From contig NC_068360.1 in the NCBI RefSeq assembly GCF_020536995.1, positions 899,292-963,291 of the forward strand: a stretch of 64,000 nucleotides of DNA. The letters run 5' to 3'. The translations under genes were made by a program, and so were the position numbers. Positions within the stretch are counted from its first letter, which is position 1, and the number at the start of each line of letters is the position of its first letter. This document shows positions 61,401 to 63,682 of the stretch, piece by piece. The notes below the pieces were generated by a model. The model was not told the origin of the DNA. It was given only the letters and a program-made list of their open reading frames with translations, and made no database searches. The DNA is from Dreissena polymorpha (lineage: Eukaryota > Mollusca > Bivalvia > Myida > Dreissenidae).

Positions 61401-63682
61401 TTGTATAATTTACATTATTTACCAAATAATTATAGTTTACCAGTAAGTTTCCTTAATTAAGAAACAAATGAGTCTCGTTCTGGGAATTTGGGGTTTAATG
61501 CATGTGCGTAAAGTGTTGTCCCAGAATAGCCTGTGCAGTCCACACGGGCTTATCAGGGACAAAATTTGCCACATGTATGGTATTTTTTATTTAAAAGATG
61601 TCTCTTCTCAGGGAAAAATCCAGTTGATGCGGAAAGTGTCGTTCCTGAGTGGCCTGTGTGGACTGTACTGGCTAATCTGGGACAATACATTAAGCACATG
61701 CATTAAAACCCATTCTCTCAGAGGGCGGCTCAAATGTTTGCAGATAAATGAGCCTTGTTCTGAGAAAACTGGGCATAATGCATATGCGTAAAGTGTCGTC
61801 CCAGATTAGCCTGTGCAGTTCGCATAATCAGGGACGACACTTTCCGCCTAAATTGGATTTTTGCTTTAGAAAAGAGACTTCATTTAAATGAAAAATGTCA
61901 TAAAAGCGGAAAGTGTCGTCCCTGATTAGCCTGTGCGGACTGCACAGGCTAATATGGGATGACACTTTACGCACATGCATTATGCCCATTTTTCTCAGAA
62001 CACAGCCCAAATGTACACCTAGGTACCTCCATATCCTAAAGGCTGCCACCATCTAAAGATTGTCCTGTCAGACTTAGCCCCAGGGGGGAGCTCAACCACG
62101 ATGTGTTCCTTCGAACCTGTGTACAAGGGCGGTTCAATGACCTTCAACGTGTACCATGTGATCTCATTGTCTGTGGAATAGTCCACTATGACTGCTTCGT
62201 TAGGGGAGGAGGGCTGGGTGCAACGATAGTTCGATTCAGTGCTGCCAATTTGCAGAACAAACTCTATAATCCTGCATTAAAAATATAGAAATATGTGCAC
62301 TATATATAAATGTACCACCAAAAGCTAGTAGGGTAACTCGCCCTTGAGTCGGACGAGTTAACGGTATGAGTCTAAAATAACAAGCTTTGTGATCAAAGCC
62401 AGGACTAGCTAGTGCAGGCTTTAAGTATCATATCATACGAGTCTATTTTACAATTAATTATTTGATTCACTGCTTATGTTCATGGGAAAACAGTTGATCA
62501 TCAAAACCCACTGAATTCGCCCACGACACGGACACATATTTGTGTTTAGCATTAATTTGGTTATATATTCCCTATATTTATAAAAATGCAAATTTTACAT
62601 TGACAGTCCTGTGTTGAAATTATAAGTTTATTATTTTGTCAACATGTTGTCGAAAAAAAGTTATAAAAAGAGGACAACTTGAGGGGTGACAAAGAAAAAT
62701 ACAAACATCCAAAGATAAAACATTATGTGATTCTTGTTGTTTGTGAGCTTTGGGATTCTTTATAGATTGAGTCATGTTAATTGGAATGAATATGTAGTTA
62801 ATTCTCAACGGTATGCCTCTGCCAATAGATAAAGTAATGTTTTCCTTAAGGGCGAATTGCATTTGCCTCAAGTGCTAATTGAGTTGTAATCTATTTTTTA
62901 TTGTATAATCTATAAAAAAATGCTGATGTATACAGATGATAGATAATTGAAAATTCGGAATTGACCGTCACCAGAATTATAAATACTGTAACAAATCCAA
63001 ATTCATTGTGTATAATATTTGATAACATTATATTTCGACATTTTATTTATTTAGAGTATGGAGGCTAAAGTGTTTGTTAAAACGTCACAAAGTATGCTAA
63101 ACAAAACTTATCTTTACAAACTACAAGATAAAAATATCCGACTCAAGGGCTAAATTGACTCAAGGGCGAGTTACCCTACAAACTTTAAATTTTACTTTAT
63201 ATGAATGCCTGTAGATCTACATGTATCAAATAGAATGATTTTGTTTAGTATTGCAATATCCAAAAACAATGTGTGTACATCAAAACAATGTGTGTACATC
63301 AAAACAATGACAGCACATGGTTAAAATATGAATATTGTATTTAAAAAATGAAAAATACCTATCATTTTCATTGTTGTCAATGCTGAATAATTCATCACAT
63401 TCATCTGTAATGAGATAAGAACACAGACTTCTAAAGACCCAAATGATAAAAAAACAAAAGCCTGCAATCTTAACCTGAGATACGTTGTATTCAAGGGAAC
63501 AGTTACAGCTTCCCTAGCACCGTCATCGTCAAAGAACAGAGCCTTCCCGTTGTCAACAAGCCCACATCCTGCTCCAAGTTGGCCGCCCAGGATACGGCGC
63601 CATAAGTCCGAGGGTCTATGAAGCTGCTCGAAGCGGTCCACAATTCCATAGGGTGTCGGGTCATCCGACTGACAGAAGGGGT
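22442..63682 (-). CDS. RELN: Reelin gene, 3' part (repeats 3B to 8 and C-terminal tail), 32 exons
   Basis: Joined exons encode about 2,007 residues of reelin, a secreted matrix glycoprotein that in vertebrates signals through VLDLR/ApoER2. Seen in the sequence: a repeating plan of sub-repeat A, EGF, sub-repeat B. Sub-repeats carry Asp-box motifs ([45 protein letters not shown]), then T-x-FRW(W/Y)Q and WA(I/L)D-x-V-x-IG. Five EGF modules have the pattern C-x3-C-x-G-x-G-x-C. The last repeat ends [10 protein letters not shown], as in vertebrate reelin, followed by a basic tail and a stop. Reading phase is consistent across all 31 junctions. Numbering the EGF-bearing repeats 4 to 8 assumes the usual eight-repeat layout. 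The gene continues upstream past the right edge. All introns are GT-AG except one probable GC-AG. Confidence 0.95.
22625..22810. repeat. Dispersed repeat with inverted GACCAGCCTGCGC ends
   Basis: GACCAGCCTGCGCATC near 22632 is mirrored by TTGCGCAGGCTGGTC near 22745, with TTTCGCATGATGCGGCT beyond. It lies in the last intron of reelin. Confidence 0.5.
23007..23185 (-). CDS. RELN: Reelin window exon 31: end of repeat 8B
   Basis: [27 protein letters not shown] and [11 protein letters not shown] match the end of vertebrate repeat 8, which reads [10 protein letters not shown] at the same place. The acceptor is TTTTCCAG and the donor GCC|GTGAGT, carrying two bases into the last exon. Confidence 0.95.
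23470..24240. repeat. Degenerate tandem repeat, unit about 131-146 bp, about five copies
   Basis: CCACATTTATGACT-like blocks recur near 23560, 23692, 23838, 23976 and 24107. Each is followed by TGGTCAGAAT and TCTAGGCAAAG-type segments. Copies have drifted considerably. It lies in the intron between exons 30 and 31. Confidence 0.65.
24704..24818 (-). CDS. RELN: Reelin window exon 30: repeat 8 sub-repeat B
   Basis: [17 protein letters not shown] and LLQYSTNK are encoded. The exon ends inside the Asp-box (YSTNK|GSEW) at AAG|GTAAGC, phase 0. The acceptor is TTTTTCAG. Confidence 0.92.
24958..25171 (-). CDS. RELN: Reelin window exon 29: end of EGF 8 and start of repeat 8B
   Basis: VSC supplies the last EGF Cys. 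[33 protein letters not shown] and [14 protein letters not shown] form sub-repeat B strands. The acceptor is CATGCAG and the donor CAAG|GTATAT. Confidence 0.92.
25945..26152. mobile_element. TTAA-ended MITE, copy 1
   Basis: Begins TTAACCCTTTCAGTGC and ends GCATGCAAAGGGTTAA, with an internal palindrome around GGATCCAAACTGTTTGC. A second copy in the opposite orientation lies at 46820-47032. Confidence 0.75.
26186..26340 (-). CDS. RELN: Reelin window exon 28: end of repeat 8A and most of EGF 8
   Basis: [11 protein letters not shown] and WALDDIYIG are followed by [18 protein letters not shown] and DEGYTG. The usual GHG of the EGF is GRG here. The acceptor is ATTTTCAG and the donor ACTG|GTAACA. 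A TTAA-ended MITE ends about 34 bases beyond the donor. Confidence 0.92.
26809..27050 (-). CDS. RELN: Reelin window exon 27: repeat 8 sub-repeat A, core
   Basis: [12 protein letters not shown] is followed by [14 protein letters not shown] at the Asp-box position. The S-x-D-G-G-x-x-W pattern has decayed there; only the Trp and flanking strands remain. [15 protein letters not shown] ends the exon. The acceptor is ATTTTCAG and the donor CCAG|GTGTGT. Confidence 0.93.
27155..27302 (+). repeat. ACCTTGA-family dispersed repeat, 3' part
   Basis: GAGATACACATGCATGCC, TTGCTATCTTCAATATTGC-like sequence, then ACAGACAGGGC, ATATGTCCCC and GGGGGACATAAA. It is the 3' portion of the family seen whole at 53364-53669, with the stem-forming end. 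Confidence 0.7.
28422..29596 (+). repeat. ACCTTGA-family dispersed repeat, split by a nested transposon
   Basis: The 5' part (AACAAGAGATGTGTTTGTCA ... GATGACCTTGAC) stops at 28508. The 3' part (CCTTGACCTTTCACCACTCA ... GGGGCATAAA) resumes at 29401. Removing the insert and one copy of CCTTGAC restores the sequence seen in other copies. Confidence 0.85.
28509..29400. mobile_element. 892-bp TIR DNA transposon (non-autonomous) with 7-bp target duplication
   Basis: Ends are exact inverse copies: CATACATGCCAT at the left and ATGGCATGTATG at the right. It is flanked by CCTTGAC on both sides (28502-28508 and 29401-29407). Several TCCGGGAC motifs lie near both ends, like subterminal transposase-binding repeats. 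No transposase is encoded. A 7-8 bp duplication suggests a hAT- or P-like superfamily, but I cannot decide. Confidence 0.8.
29885..30190 (+). repeat. Two tandem copies of a GTGACCTTGACCTTGG...CACACCGTCC repeat
   Basis: Two monomers of about 175 bases share CACACCGTCC-ATGATGGTGA, CAAATG and GACATAGTTATGGCC. The second ends at GACAAGCTTGTTCCGCC and runs into a CCAGCC microsatellite. Confidence 0.75.
30187..30245. repeat. CCAGCC/CCTGCC microsatellite
   Basis: GC-rich run of GCCCGCC, AGCCTGCC and AGCC units at the end of the preceding repeat. Confidence 0.85.
30614..30828 (-). CDS. RELN: Reelin window exon 26: repeat 8 sub-repeat A, first part
   Basis: [41 protein letters not shown] and NYILQFK are visible. 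It ends in phase 0 at AAG|GTCAGT. The acceptor is CTTTTCAG. Confidence 0.92.
31171..31457 (-). CDS. RELN: Reelin window exon 25: repeat 7 sub-repeat B, Asp-box to WALD
   Basis: [17 protein letters not shown], the Asp-box [23 protein letters not shown] and WALDNVYIG are encoded. The acceptor is TTCACAG|G. The first roughly 50 bases and this acceptor are repeated twice more upstream in the intron; the nearer copy (exon start 31526) would add 23 codons in frame with no stop. The donor is ATTG|GTAAGT. Confidence 0.93.
31440..31620 (-). repeat. Triplicated acceptor and 5' edge of reelin exon 25
   Basis: Minus-strand CATATGTTCACAG|GTTTGTTCAG, or close variants, occurs at exon starts 31457 (used), 31526 and 31599. 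Each copy continues into ACATGGC...TTGGTGGTGCT. Spacings are 69 and 73 bases. The middle copy keeps the frame and the outer one does not. Confidence 0.9.
31990..32690 (+). repeat. Diverged dispersed repeat ending in a GGACAGACCGAC motif
   Basis: Two loosely repeated blocks (TGGGCATG-AAA, GTCTTGCA-ATCTA, CATCATG) end in GCGGACAGACCGACTAACCA and a TATACCTCC...GGGGATATAAA end. It resembles other mollusc repeats that end in CAGACAGAC plus a small stem. Confidence 0.5.
32956..33131 (-). CDS. RELN: Reelin window exon 24: repeat 7 sub-repeat B, first part
   Basis: [29 protein letters not shown] and [11 protein letters not shown] form the N-terminal strands of sub-repeat B. The acceptor is TTTTTCCAG and the donor CAAA|GTAGGT. 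Two bases (AA) carry over to give Lys with exon 25. Confidence 0.92.
33561..33765 (-). CDS. RELN: Reelin window exon 23: end of repeat 7A and complete EGF 7
   Basis: [10 protein letters not shown] and FGLTDVYIG are followed by a whole EGF ([11 protein letters not shown] ... [12 protein letters not shown]) in one exon, unlike EGFs 4, 5 and 6, which are split. It ends phase 0 at CAG|GTTGTT. The acceptor is ATTAAAG. Confidence 0.92.
34070..35046 (+). repeat. Cluster of ACCTTGA-family repeats in reelin intron 22
   Basis: A first copy (34070-34341) is followed by several tandem monomers of about 150 bases, each with TGACCTTGAAGGATGACCTT, ACCACTCAAAATGTGCAGC, GAGATACACATGCATGCC and TTGCTATCTTCAATATTGC. 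The cluster ends in a CAACCAACAGAC run and the stem TGTCCCCC...GTGGGGAACATA. Confidence 0.85.
35074..35619 (-). CDS. RELN: Reelin window exon 22: end of repeat 6B and most of repeat 7A
   Basis: This is the longest exon, 546 bases. It encodes [25 protein letters not shown] (end of 6B), then [24 protein letters not shown], the Asp-box [12 protein letters not shown] and [11 protein letters not shown]. The 6/7 boundary, near the C-terminal cleavage region of vertebrate reelin, therefore lies inside one exon. The only donor that keeps phase with exon 23 is CAAG|GCACTT, a GC donor. The one nearby GT (CCA|GTCTCA) would put exon 23 out of frame. Confidence 0.88.
35926..36116 (-). CDS. RELN: Reelin window exon 21: repeat 6 sub-repeat B, Asp-box part
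   Basis: [30 protein letters not shown] and [11 protein letters not shown] are visible. The Asp-box lacks one of the usual two glycines. The acceptor is TTTCCAG and the donor CTTC|GTGAGT. Confidence 0.92.
36342..36513 (-). CDS. RELN: Reelin window exon 20: rest of EGF 6 and start of repeat 6B
   Basis: [10 protein letters not shown] closes EGF 6. [18 protein letters not shown] and GLALHFAG follow in sub-repeat B. The exon ends in phase 0 at GGT|GTAAGT. In vertebrates lysines of repeat 6 contact the receptors; this exon has several Lys, but I cannot assign equivalence without an alignment. Confidence 0.92.
36536..36682. repeat. GTGTCGTCCCAGATTAGC dispersed repeat
   Basis: TTGCTCTGGAAAAACAGGGC ... 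AAAGTGTCGTCCCAGATTAG ... AGTCCGCATA ... TCTGAGACAAC ... GCACATGCATCAAG. The same family occurs at 57080-57330, 60511-60692, 61467-61745 and 61745-62010. Confidence 0.75.
36990..38255. repeat. 45-bp minisatellite, about 28 copies, inside a dispersed repeat
   Basis: Unit CAGATCACCCTGTGCAGTCT / GCATAGTCAAATCATGGACC / TTTAC, near-identical throughout. Because 45 is a multiple of three and the unit lacks stops, open frames of about 400 codons run on both strands; they are not genes. Variant units at about 37275 and 37590-37660 recur 450 bases on (38040-38110), so blocks of ten units were copied together. The flanks are the head and tail of the GTGTCGTCCC dispersed repeat. Confidence 0.95.
38527..38667 (-). 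CDS. RELN: Reelin window exon 19: end of repeat 6A and start of EGF 6
   Basis: [10 protein letters not shown] and [10 protein letters not shown] are followed by [16 protein letters not shown]. At 141 bases it equals exon 5, and it splits the EGF at the same place, which supports descent of the repeats by duplication. The acceptor is CTTGTAG and the donor GTCT|GTGAGT. Confidence 0.93.
39065..39239 (-). CDS. RELN: Reelin window exon 18: repeat 6 sub-repeat A, Asp-box part
   Basis: [16 protein letters not shown] is the Asp-box strand, followed by a loop with two Cys and [12 protein letters not shown]. The acceptor is CATATAG and the donor CTAG|GTCAGT. Confidence 0.92.
39752..39859 (-). CDS. RELN: Reelin window exon 17: repeat 6 sub-repeat A
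   Basis: A 108-base exon encodes [18 protein letters not shown] and [16 protein letters not shown]. The acceptor is GTTGAAG and the donor TTCA|GTGAGT. Phase fits both neighbours. Confidence 0.9.
40085..40365 (+). repeat. Dispersed repeat with CAGACAGACTGA microsatellite end
   Basis: AACAAGAGATTGTCAAGCAA ... GTCCCCTACC at the start and AGGGGTAGGGGACAATAA at the end form an inverted pair. A CAGACAGACTGA run lies at 40275-40330. It is related in design to the ACCTTGA family. Confidence 0.65.
40911..41757 (+). mobile_element. Hairpin-ended element, long copy
   Basis: Starts TTATATACCTAATTAATGCT and ends in a foldback (41597-41757): TCAATTGTTCCAAGAGTTTG is mirrored by CAAACTCTTGGAACAATTGA around a TCGAGGCGGAGCCTCGA core. 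No coding frame is present. A shorter relative is at 60693-60996. Confidence 0.75.
41767..42260. repeat. Degenerate tandem repeat, unit roughly 160-210 bp
   Basis: AGTACAAA-AGGGGC-TATTC, AAATTTCAGG, TTGGTCAGTGACCTCACA and GTTTCAATT-AATA recur about three times with drift. It lies in intron 16. Confidence 0.6.
42475..42616 (-). CDS. RELN: Reelin window exon 16: end of repeat 5B, start of repeat 6A
   Basis: [11 protein letters not shown] finishes repeat 5. [18 protein letters not shown] and FDALHFTG form the start of repeat 6A, the repeat that binds receptors in vertebrate reelin. The acceptor is TATTAAG and the donor ACTG|GTAAAT. Confidence 0.9.
43145..43403 (-). CDS. RELN: Reelin window exon 15: repeat 5 sub-repeat B, Asp-box to WAID
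   Basis: [12 protein letters not shown], the Asp-box [24 protein letters not shown] and DWAIDE are in the expected order. The exon exits in phase 0 at GAG|GTGTGT and exon 16 supplies IYIG. The acceptor is AATTTCAG. Confidence 0.93.
43605..43685 (-). repeat. tRNA-like sequence, probably a SINE head
   Basis: On the minus strand GGTAGCTCTGCCAGAGCTTA resembles a pol III A box and TTGGATTCAATCCCAGC a B box. The stems do not pair as a full tRNA, so a SINE head is more likely than a gene. Confidence 0.4.
43727..44711. mobile_element. pogo/Tigger-like DNA transposon, non-autonomous
   Basis: Inverted ends CAGTGGAACCCCTCTAAACC and GGTTTAGAGGGTTTCCACTG, with TA on both sides (43725-43726 and 44712-44713). 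Further GGTTTAGAGAGGATTCCGG repeats lie near both ends. CAGTGGAACC...TAAACCGG ends with TA duplication are typical of the pogo/Tigger branch. No transposase is visible. Confidence 0.85.
44812..45405. repeat. 30-bp tandem array, about 20 copies
   Basis: Units of ACTGCAGTTTGCAATGCCTC / AATGTTGAAT, more diverged to the left and nearly uniform near 45140-45300. It lies in intron 14, starting about 45 bases past the donor of exon 14. Confidence 0.9.
45452..45605 (-). CDS. RELN: Reelin window exon 14: repeat 5 sub-repeat B, first part
   Basis: The exon encodes [27 protein letters not shown] and [11 protein letters not shown]. The acceptor is GTTTTCAG and the donor CAAC|GTAAGT, a strong site. A 30-bp tandem array begins about 45 bases beyond the donor. 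Confidence 0.92.
46168..46377. mobile_element. TTAACCCTTT MITE of a second family, abutting a splice donor
   Basis: Shares TGCAACCATCATAAA, CTGCTCATCAGTATCTTA, CCTTTAAAAC, AAGGTCCTTCA and CTAAGGGACTACAAAT with two further copies at 47890-48131 and 49454-49693. The GGGTTAA end at 46371-46377 lies six bases from exon 13. Confidence 0.75.
46383..46547 (-). CDS. RELN: Reelin window exon 13: rest of EGF 5 and start of repeat 5B
   Basis: [19 protein letters not shown] completes EGF 5. Then [20 protein letters not shown] begins sub-repeat B and the exon ends LDSFSS. The donor is placed at AGCT|GTAAAT because only that choice gives the one carried base needed by exon 14. A TTAA-ended MITE begins within the next few bases of the intron. 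Confidence 0.85.
46820..47032. mobile_element. TTAA-ended MITE, copy 2 (inverted relative to copy 1)
   Basis: Begins TTAACCCTTTGCATGCTGGG and ends CACTAAAGAGTTAA. The internal ACGCCACGTTCTGTGGCGT palindrome matches the corresponding part of copy 1. Confidence 0.75.
47441..47556 (-). CDS. RELN: Reelin window exon 12: end of repeat 5A and start of EGF 5
   Basis: TLRFRWYQG and WAIDNVFIG are followed by CMQQCLGHG, the opening of EGF 5. The acceptor is CCTTTCAG and the donor CATG|GTAGCT. One base carries over to give Gly with exon 13. Confidence 0.92.
47890..48131. mobile_element. Second-family MITE, copy 2
   Basis: Same internal landmarks: GCAACCAGCATAAAACCAGA, GTCTGTTCAGGTTTTATGCT, TTTCTAAGGGACTACAAAT and the GAAGGGTTAA end. 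It lies in intron 11. Confidence 0.7.
48502..48722 (-). CDS. RELN: Reelin window exon 11: repeat 5 sub-repeat A, Asp-box part
   Basis: The exon starts INVGCSSES in phase 0 and carries the Asp-box [12 protein letters not shown], two loop Cys, and [11 protein letters not shown]. The donor is GCGG|GTAAAC. Only 29 bases separate its acceptor from a TA-flanked inverted-repeat transposon in the upstream intron. Confidence 0.92.
48752..49190. mobile_element. TA-flanked inverted-repeat DNA transposon, non-autonomous (439 bp)
   Basis: Ends CACTGTAACTCCAATATAA and TTATATTGGAGTTACAGTG are exact inverses, with TA on each side (48750-48751 and 49191-49192). This fits the Tc1/mariner-pogo group. It lies only 29 bases upstream of the acceptor of exon 11. 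Confidence 0.85.
49454..49693. mobile_element. Second-family MITE, copy 3
   Basis: TTAACCCATTCTAGCTC at one end, AACCATCATAAAACCAGTAC and GTCTGTTCAGGTTTGATGAT inside, and GGGAATGGGTGAATAA at the other end. It is more diverged than copy 2. Confidence 0.65.
49754..49874 (-). CDS. RELN: Reelin window exon 10: repeat 5 sub-repeat A
   Basis: The exon encodes [18 protein letters not shown] and [17 protein letters not shown], ending in phase 0 at GAT|GTACGT. The LQFD end joins INVGC of exon 11, the same break found between LQFK and IVVGC in repeat 8A. Confidence 0.92.
50211..51860. repeat. 21-bp satellite, about 79 copies, with a 420-bp higher-order unit
   Basis: Unit GTAGTTCTGACTTGGATATGT (21 bases) with variants. 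A distinctive run of variant units at 50941-51000 recurs exactly 420 bases on at 51361-51420, so blocks of twenty units were copied as one. A shortened 19-base unit (CTTCGATGTTTAGTTCTGA) occurs at 50551, 50738 and 50862. Long frames on both strands are by-products. Confidence 0.95.
52116..52275 (-). CDS. RELN: Reelin window exon 9: end of repeat 4B, start of repeat 5A
   Basis: [11 protein letters not shown] closes repeat 4. [16 protein letters not shown] opens repeat 5 sub-repeat A, ending with YCEQNTR across the junction. The acceptor is CCCCAG and the donor CCAG|GTAAAA. The 21-bp satellite lies in the following intron. Confidence 0.92.
52420..52545. repeat. Fragment of the GTGTCGTCCC dispersed repeat
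   Basis: CATAAAAGTGGAAAGTGTGG, CGGACTGCACAGGCTTATCT, GGGACAATACTTTACGC and ATGTGCATTTAAT follow the order of the better copies at 61467-62010. Confidence 0.65.
52814..52890 (-). CDS. RELN: Reelin window exon 8: repeat 4 sub-repeat B, FRW strand
   Basis: A short 77-base exon encodes [26 protein letters not shown]. It is recognised because phase and motif order fit exons 7 and 9 exactly. The acceptor is CTGTAG and the donor CCAG|GTATAC. Confidence 0.9.
53220..53340 (+). repeat. Short TGACCTTGA-containing repeat fragment
   Basis: GCATGAGGAGTGACAAAGTT and GTGTGACCTTGACTTGACAT with a second GCATGATGAATGACAAAGTA. It is related to the 29885-30190 family. Confidence 0.5.
53364..53669 (+). repeat. 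ACCTTGA-family dispersed repeat, full copy
   Basis: AACAAGAGATGTGTTTGTCA ... CTGCACCGCTTTGAAGCC ... TTGACCTTGAAGGATGACCT ... CACTCAAAATGTGCAGC ... GACAGACAGACAGACAGGCC ... GGGGGCATAAAA. It serves as the reference copy for this window. Confidence 0.85.
53901..54441. mobile_element. TTAA-flanked MITE with 30-bp inverted ends
   Basis: TTAAAGGGACTGTCAACCAG / ATTGAC at the left is mirrored by GTCAAT / CTGGTTGACAGTCCCTTTAA at the right. About 540 bases, no coding frame. It lies in intron 7, ending about 90 bases past the donor of exon 7. Confidence 0.85.
54531..54730 (-). CDS. RELN: Reelin window exon 7: repeat 4 sub-repeat B, Asp-box part
   Basis: The exon begins [12 protein letters not shown] and includes [10 protein letters not shown] and the Asp-box [12 protein letters not shown]. 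The acceptor is TTTCAAG and the donor CAAG|GTAAAC. Two bases (AG) carry into exon 8 to form Arg. Confidence 0.92.
54799..55525 (+). repeat. Cluster of ACCTTGA-family monomers
   Basis: Four monomers of about 160 bases, each with TGACCTTGAAGGATGACCTT and GAGATACACATGCATGCC-type blocks. The cluster ends with CAGACAGACCAACAGACC and the palindrome TGTCCCCCACTACTATAGTG / GGGGACATA. It sits upstream of exon 7. Confidence 0.85.
55592..56095 (+). mobile_element. TIR element carrying a tRNA-like pol III unit
   Basis: TTAAAGGGATCTTTTCAC at the left and GTGAAAAGGCCCCTTTAA at the right are near-exact inverses (two mismatches). Inside is a tRNA-like sequence. I recall the same composite in many bivalve genomes. 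Confidence 0.75.
55884..55970 (+). ncRNA. tRNA-like pol III transcription unit inside the TIR element
   Basis: A-box-like TAGCTCAGTTGG (55891-55902), B-box-like GGTTTGAGCC (55939-55948) and a run of eight T (55963-55970) form a complete internal pol III promoter and terminator. Acceptor-stem halves do not pair properly, so it is unlikely to be a working tRNA. Confidence 0.5.
56583..56784 (+). mobile_element. tRNA-derived SINE, tail at the donor of reelin exon 6
   Basis: CAGCCTAGAAACCAAGAGGT, CATGGGTTTCATACCCACTG (B-box-like), ACTGGATCTACCCC, GCTTTCGATGCAATCGAGC and the tail AATAAATAGGTTAAACTAAA match in order a SINE I recall from bivalves. It is antisense to reelin. Its terminal ...AACTAAACTAAC is read on the other strand as the donor GTTAGTTTAG. 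Confidence 0.7.
56786..56963 (-). CDS. RELN: Reelin window exon 6: second half of EGF 4 and start of repeat 4B
   Basis: [10 protein letters not shown] completes EGF 4. Then [21 protein letters not shown] begins sub-repeat B and the exon ends NALTFTG in phase 0. The donor is GGG|GTTAGT, and the bases after the exon match the tail of a SINE-like repeat lying antisense in the intron. Confidence 0.92.
57080..57330. repeat. GTGTCGTCCC dispersed repeat copy
   Basis: GTGTCGACCCGGATCAACCT, GACACTTTCCACCTTGACTG, AAGTGTGAAGTGTCATCGCT and GCTGCACAGGCTAATCTGGG follow the family order. Confidence 0.75.
58380..58833 (-). repeat. 41-bp array made of the 3' edge and donor of reelin exon 5, about 11 copies
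   Basis: Plus-strand units AGGTCCCTTTGTTACAGTAA / CCATGTCAACTACTCACACAC repeat from 58411 to the exon. The last unit overlaps the coding end of exon 5 and its donor. Copies keep the TACTCACAC donor sequence best. Spacing is 40-43 bases, giving about ten extra donor-like sites in the intron. Confidence 0.92.
58808..58948 (-). CDS. RELN: Reelin window exon 5: end of repeat 4A and first half of EGF 4
   Basis: The exon encodes [20 protein letters not shown] and then the first half of an EGF module ([16 protein letters not shown]). The donor is GT|GTGAGT. Its last roughly 26 bases plus the donor are the rightmost unit of an 11-copy tandem array that fills the intron side. Read-through meets TGA within two codons, so downstream donor copies would truncate the protein. 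Confidence 0.93.
59302..59572 (-). CDS. RELN: Reelin window exon 4: repeat 4 sub-repeat A core
   Basis: The protein contains [12 protein letters not shown], the Asp-box [12 protein letters not shown], a Cys-rich loop, and [14 protein letters not shown]. The donor is taken at GT|GTAAGC, which keeps phase with exon 5; a GTGTAA donor two bases earlier would break it. Confidence 0.92.
60297..60485 (-). CDS. RELN: Reelin window exon 3: end of repeat 3B, start of repeat 4A
   Basis: FGLDSVSIG closes the preceding sub-repeat and [14 protein letters not shown] opens the next, with no EGF between them, which marks a B-to-A boundary. The exon is exactly 63 codons long and keeps phase (G|GT at entry, G at exit). 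The acceptor is ATTTCAG and the donor GGAG|GTATCA. Confidence 0.92.
60511..60692. repeat. GTGTCGTCCC dispersed repeat, interrupted by the hairpin-ended element
   Basis: GAGCTTGTTCTGATAAAACT ... CAGGGACGACACTTTTCTGA ... GACTGCACAGGCTAATCTGG ... GATGACACTTTAT. The remainder (TTTATGCACATGCATTGAGT ... CCCAGAACGAG) follows at 60997-61030. Confidence 0.75.
60693..60996 (+). mobile_element. Hairpin-ended element, internally deleted copy nested in another repeat
   Basis: Same start (TATATACCTGTTCAATGCTT) and same hairpin end as 40911-41757, but about 540 bases between AAAAAATCCCGTA and CCGTTTTAGTC are absent. Flanks TTTAT (60688-60692 and 60997-61001) suggest a 5-bp target duplication inside the GTGTCGTCCC repeat, which resumes as TTTATGCACATGCATTGAGT. 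Confidence 0.75.
61467..62010. repeat. Two adjacent copies of the GTGTCGTCCC dispersed repeat
   Basis: Copy one, 61467 to about 61740: GAGTCTCGTTCTGGGAATTT ... TCTCAGAGGGCGGCTCAAAT. Copy two, about 61745-62010: GAGCCTTGTTCTGAGAAAAC ... TCTCAGAACACAGCCCAAAT. Each has the inverted pair AAGTGTCGTCCC / GGGACGACACTTT. Copy two ends about 16 bases from the donor of exon 2. Confidence 0.85.
62027..62271 (-). CDS. RELN: Reelin window exon 2: repeat 3 sub-repeat B, Asp-box part
   Basis: Starting phase completes the Arg codon left open by exon 1, giving [11 protein letters not shown]. An Asp-box ([12 protein letters not shown]) and [10 protein letters not shown] follow. The acceptor is TTAATGCAG and the donor GGAG|GTACCT. 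A dispersed repeat copy ends about 16 bases beyond the donor. Confidence 0.92.
63475..63682 (-). CDS. RELN: Reelin window exon 1: repeat 3 sub-repeat B, first part
   Basis: The exon opens one base into a codon and ends two bases into one. The protein shows [13 protein letters not shown], then GGQLGAGCG and [19 protein letters not shown], the N-terminal half of a reelin sub-repeat. The acceptor is CTCGCAG and the donor CTCAG|GTTAAG. The preceding codons (FCQSDDP) look like the end of an EGF-to-B linker, so the EGF of this repeat is upstream of the window. Confidence 0.9.

Noticed and set aside
63360-63405. A possible micro-exon between acceptor TTACAG and donor GATAG|GTATTT upstream of reelin exon 2
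   Set aside because: Inserting it after exon 1 gives an immediate stop, while exon 1 joins exon 2 perfectly without it.
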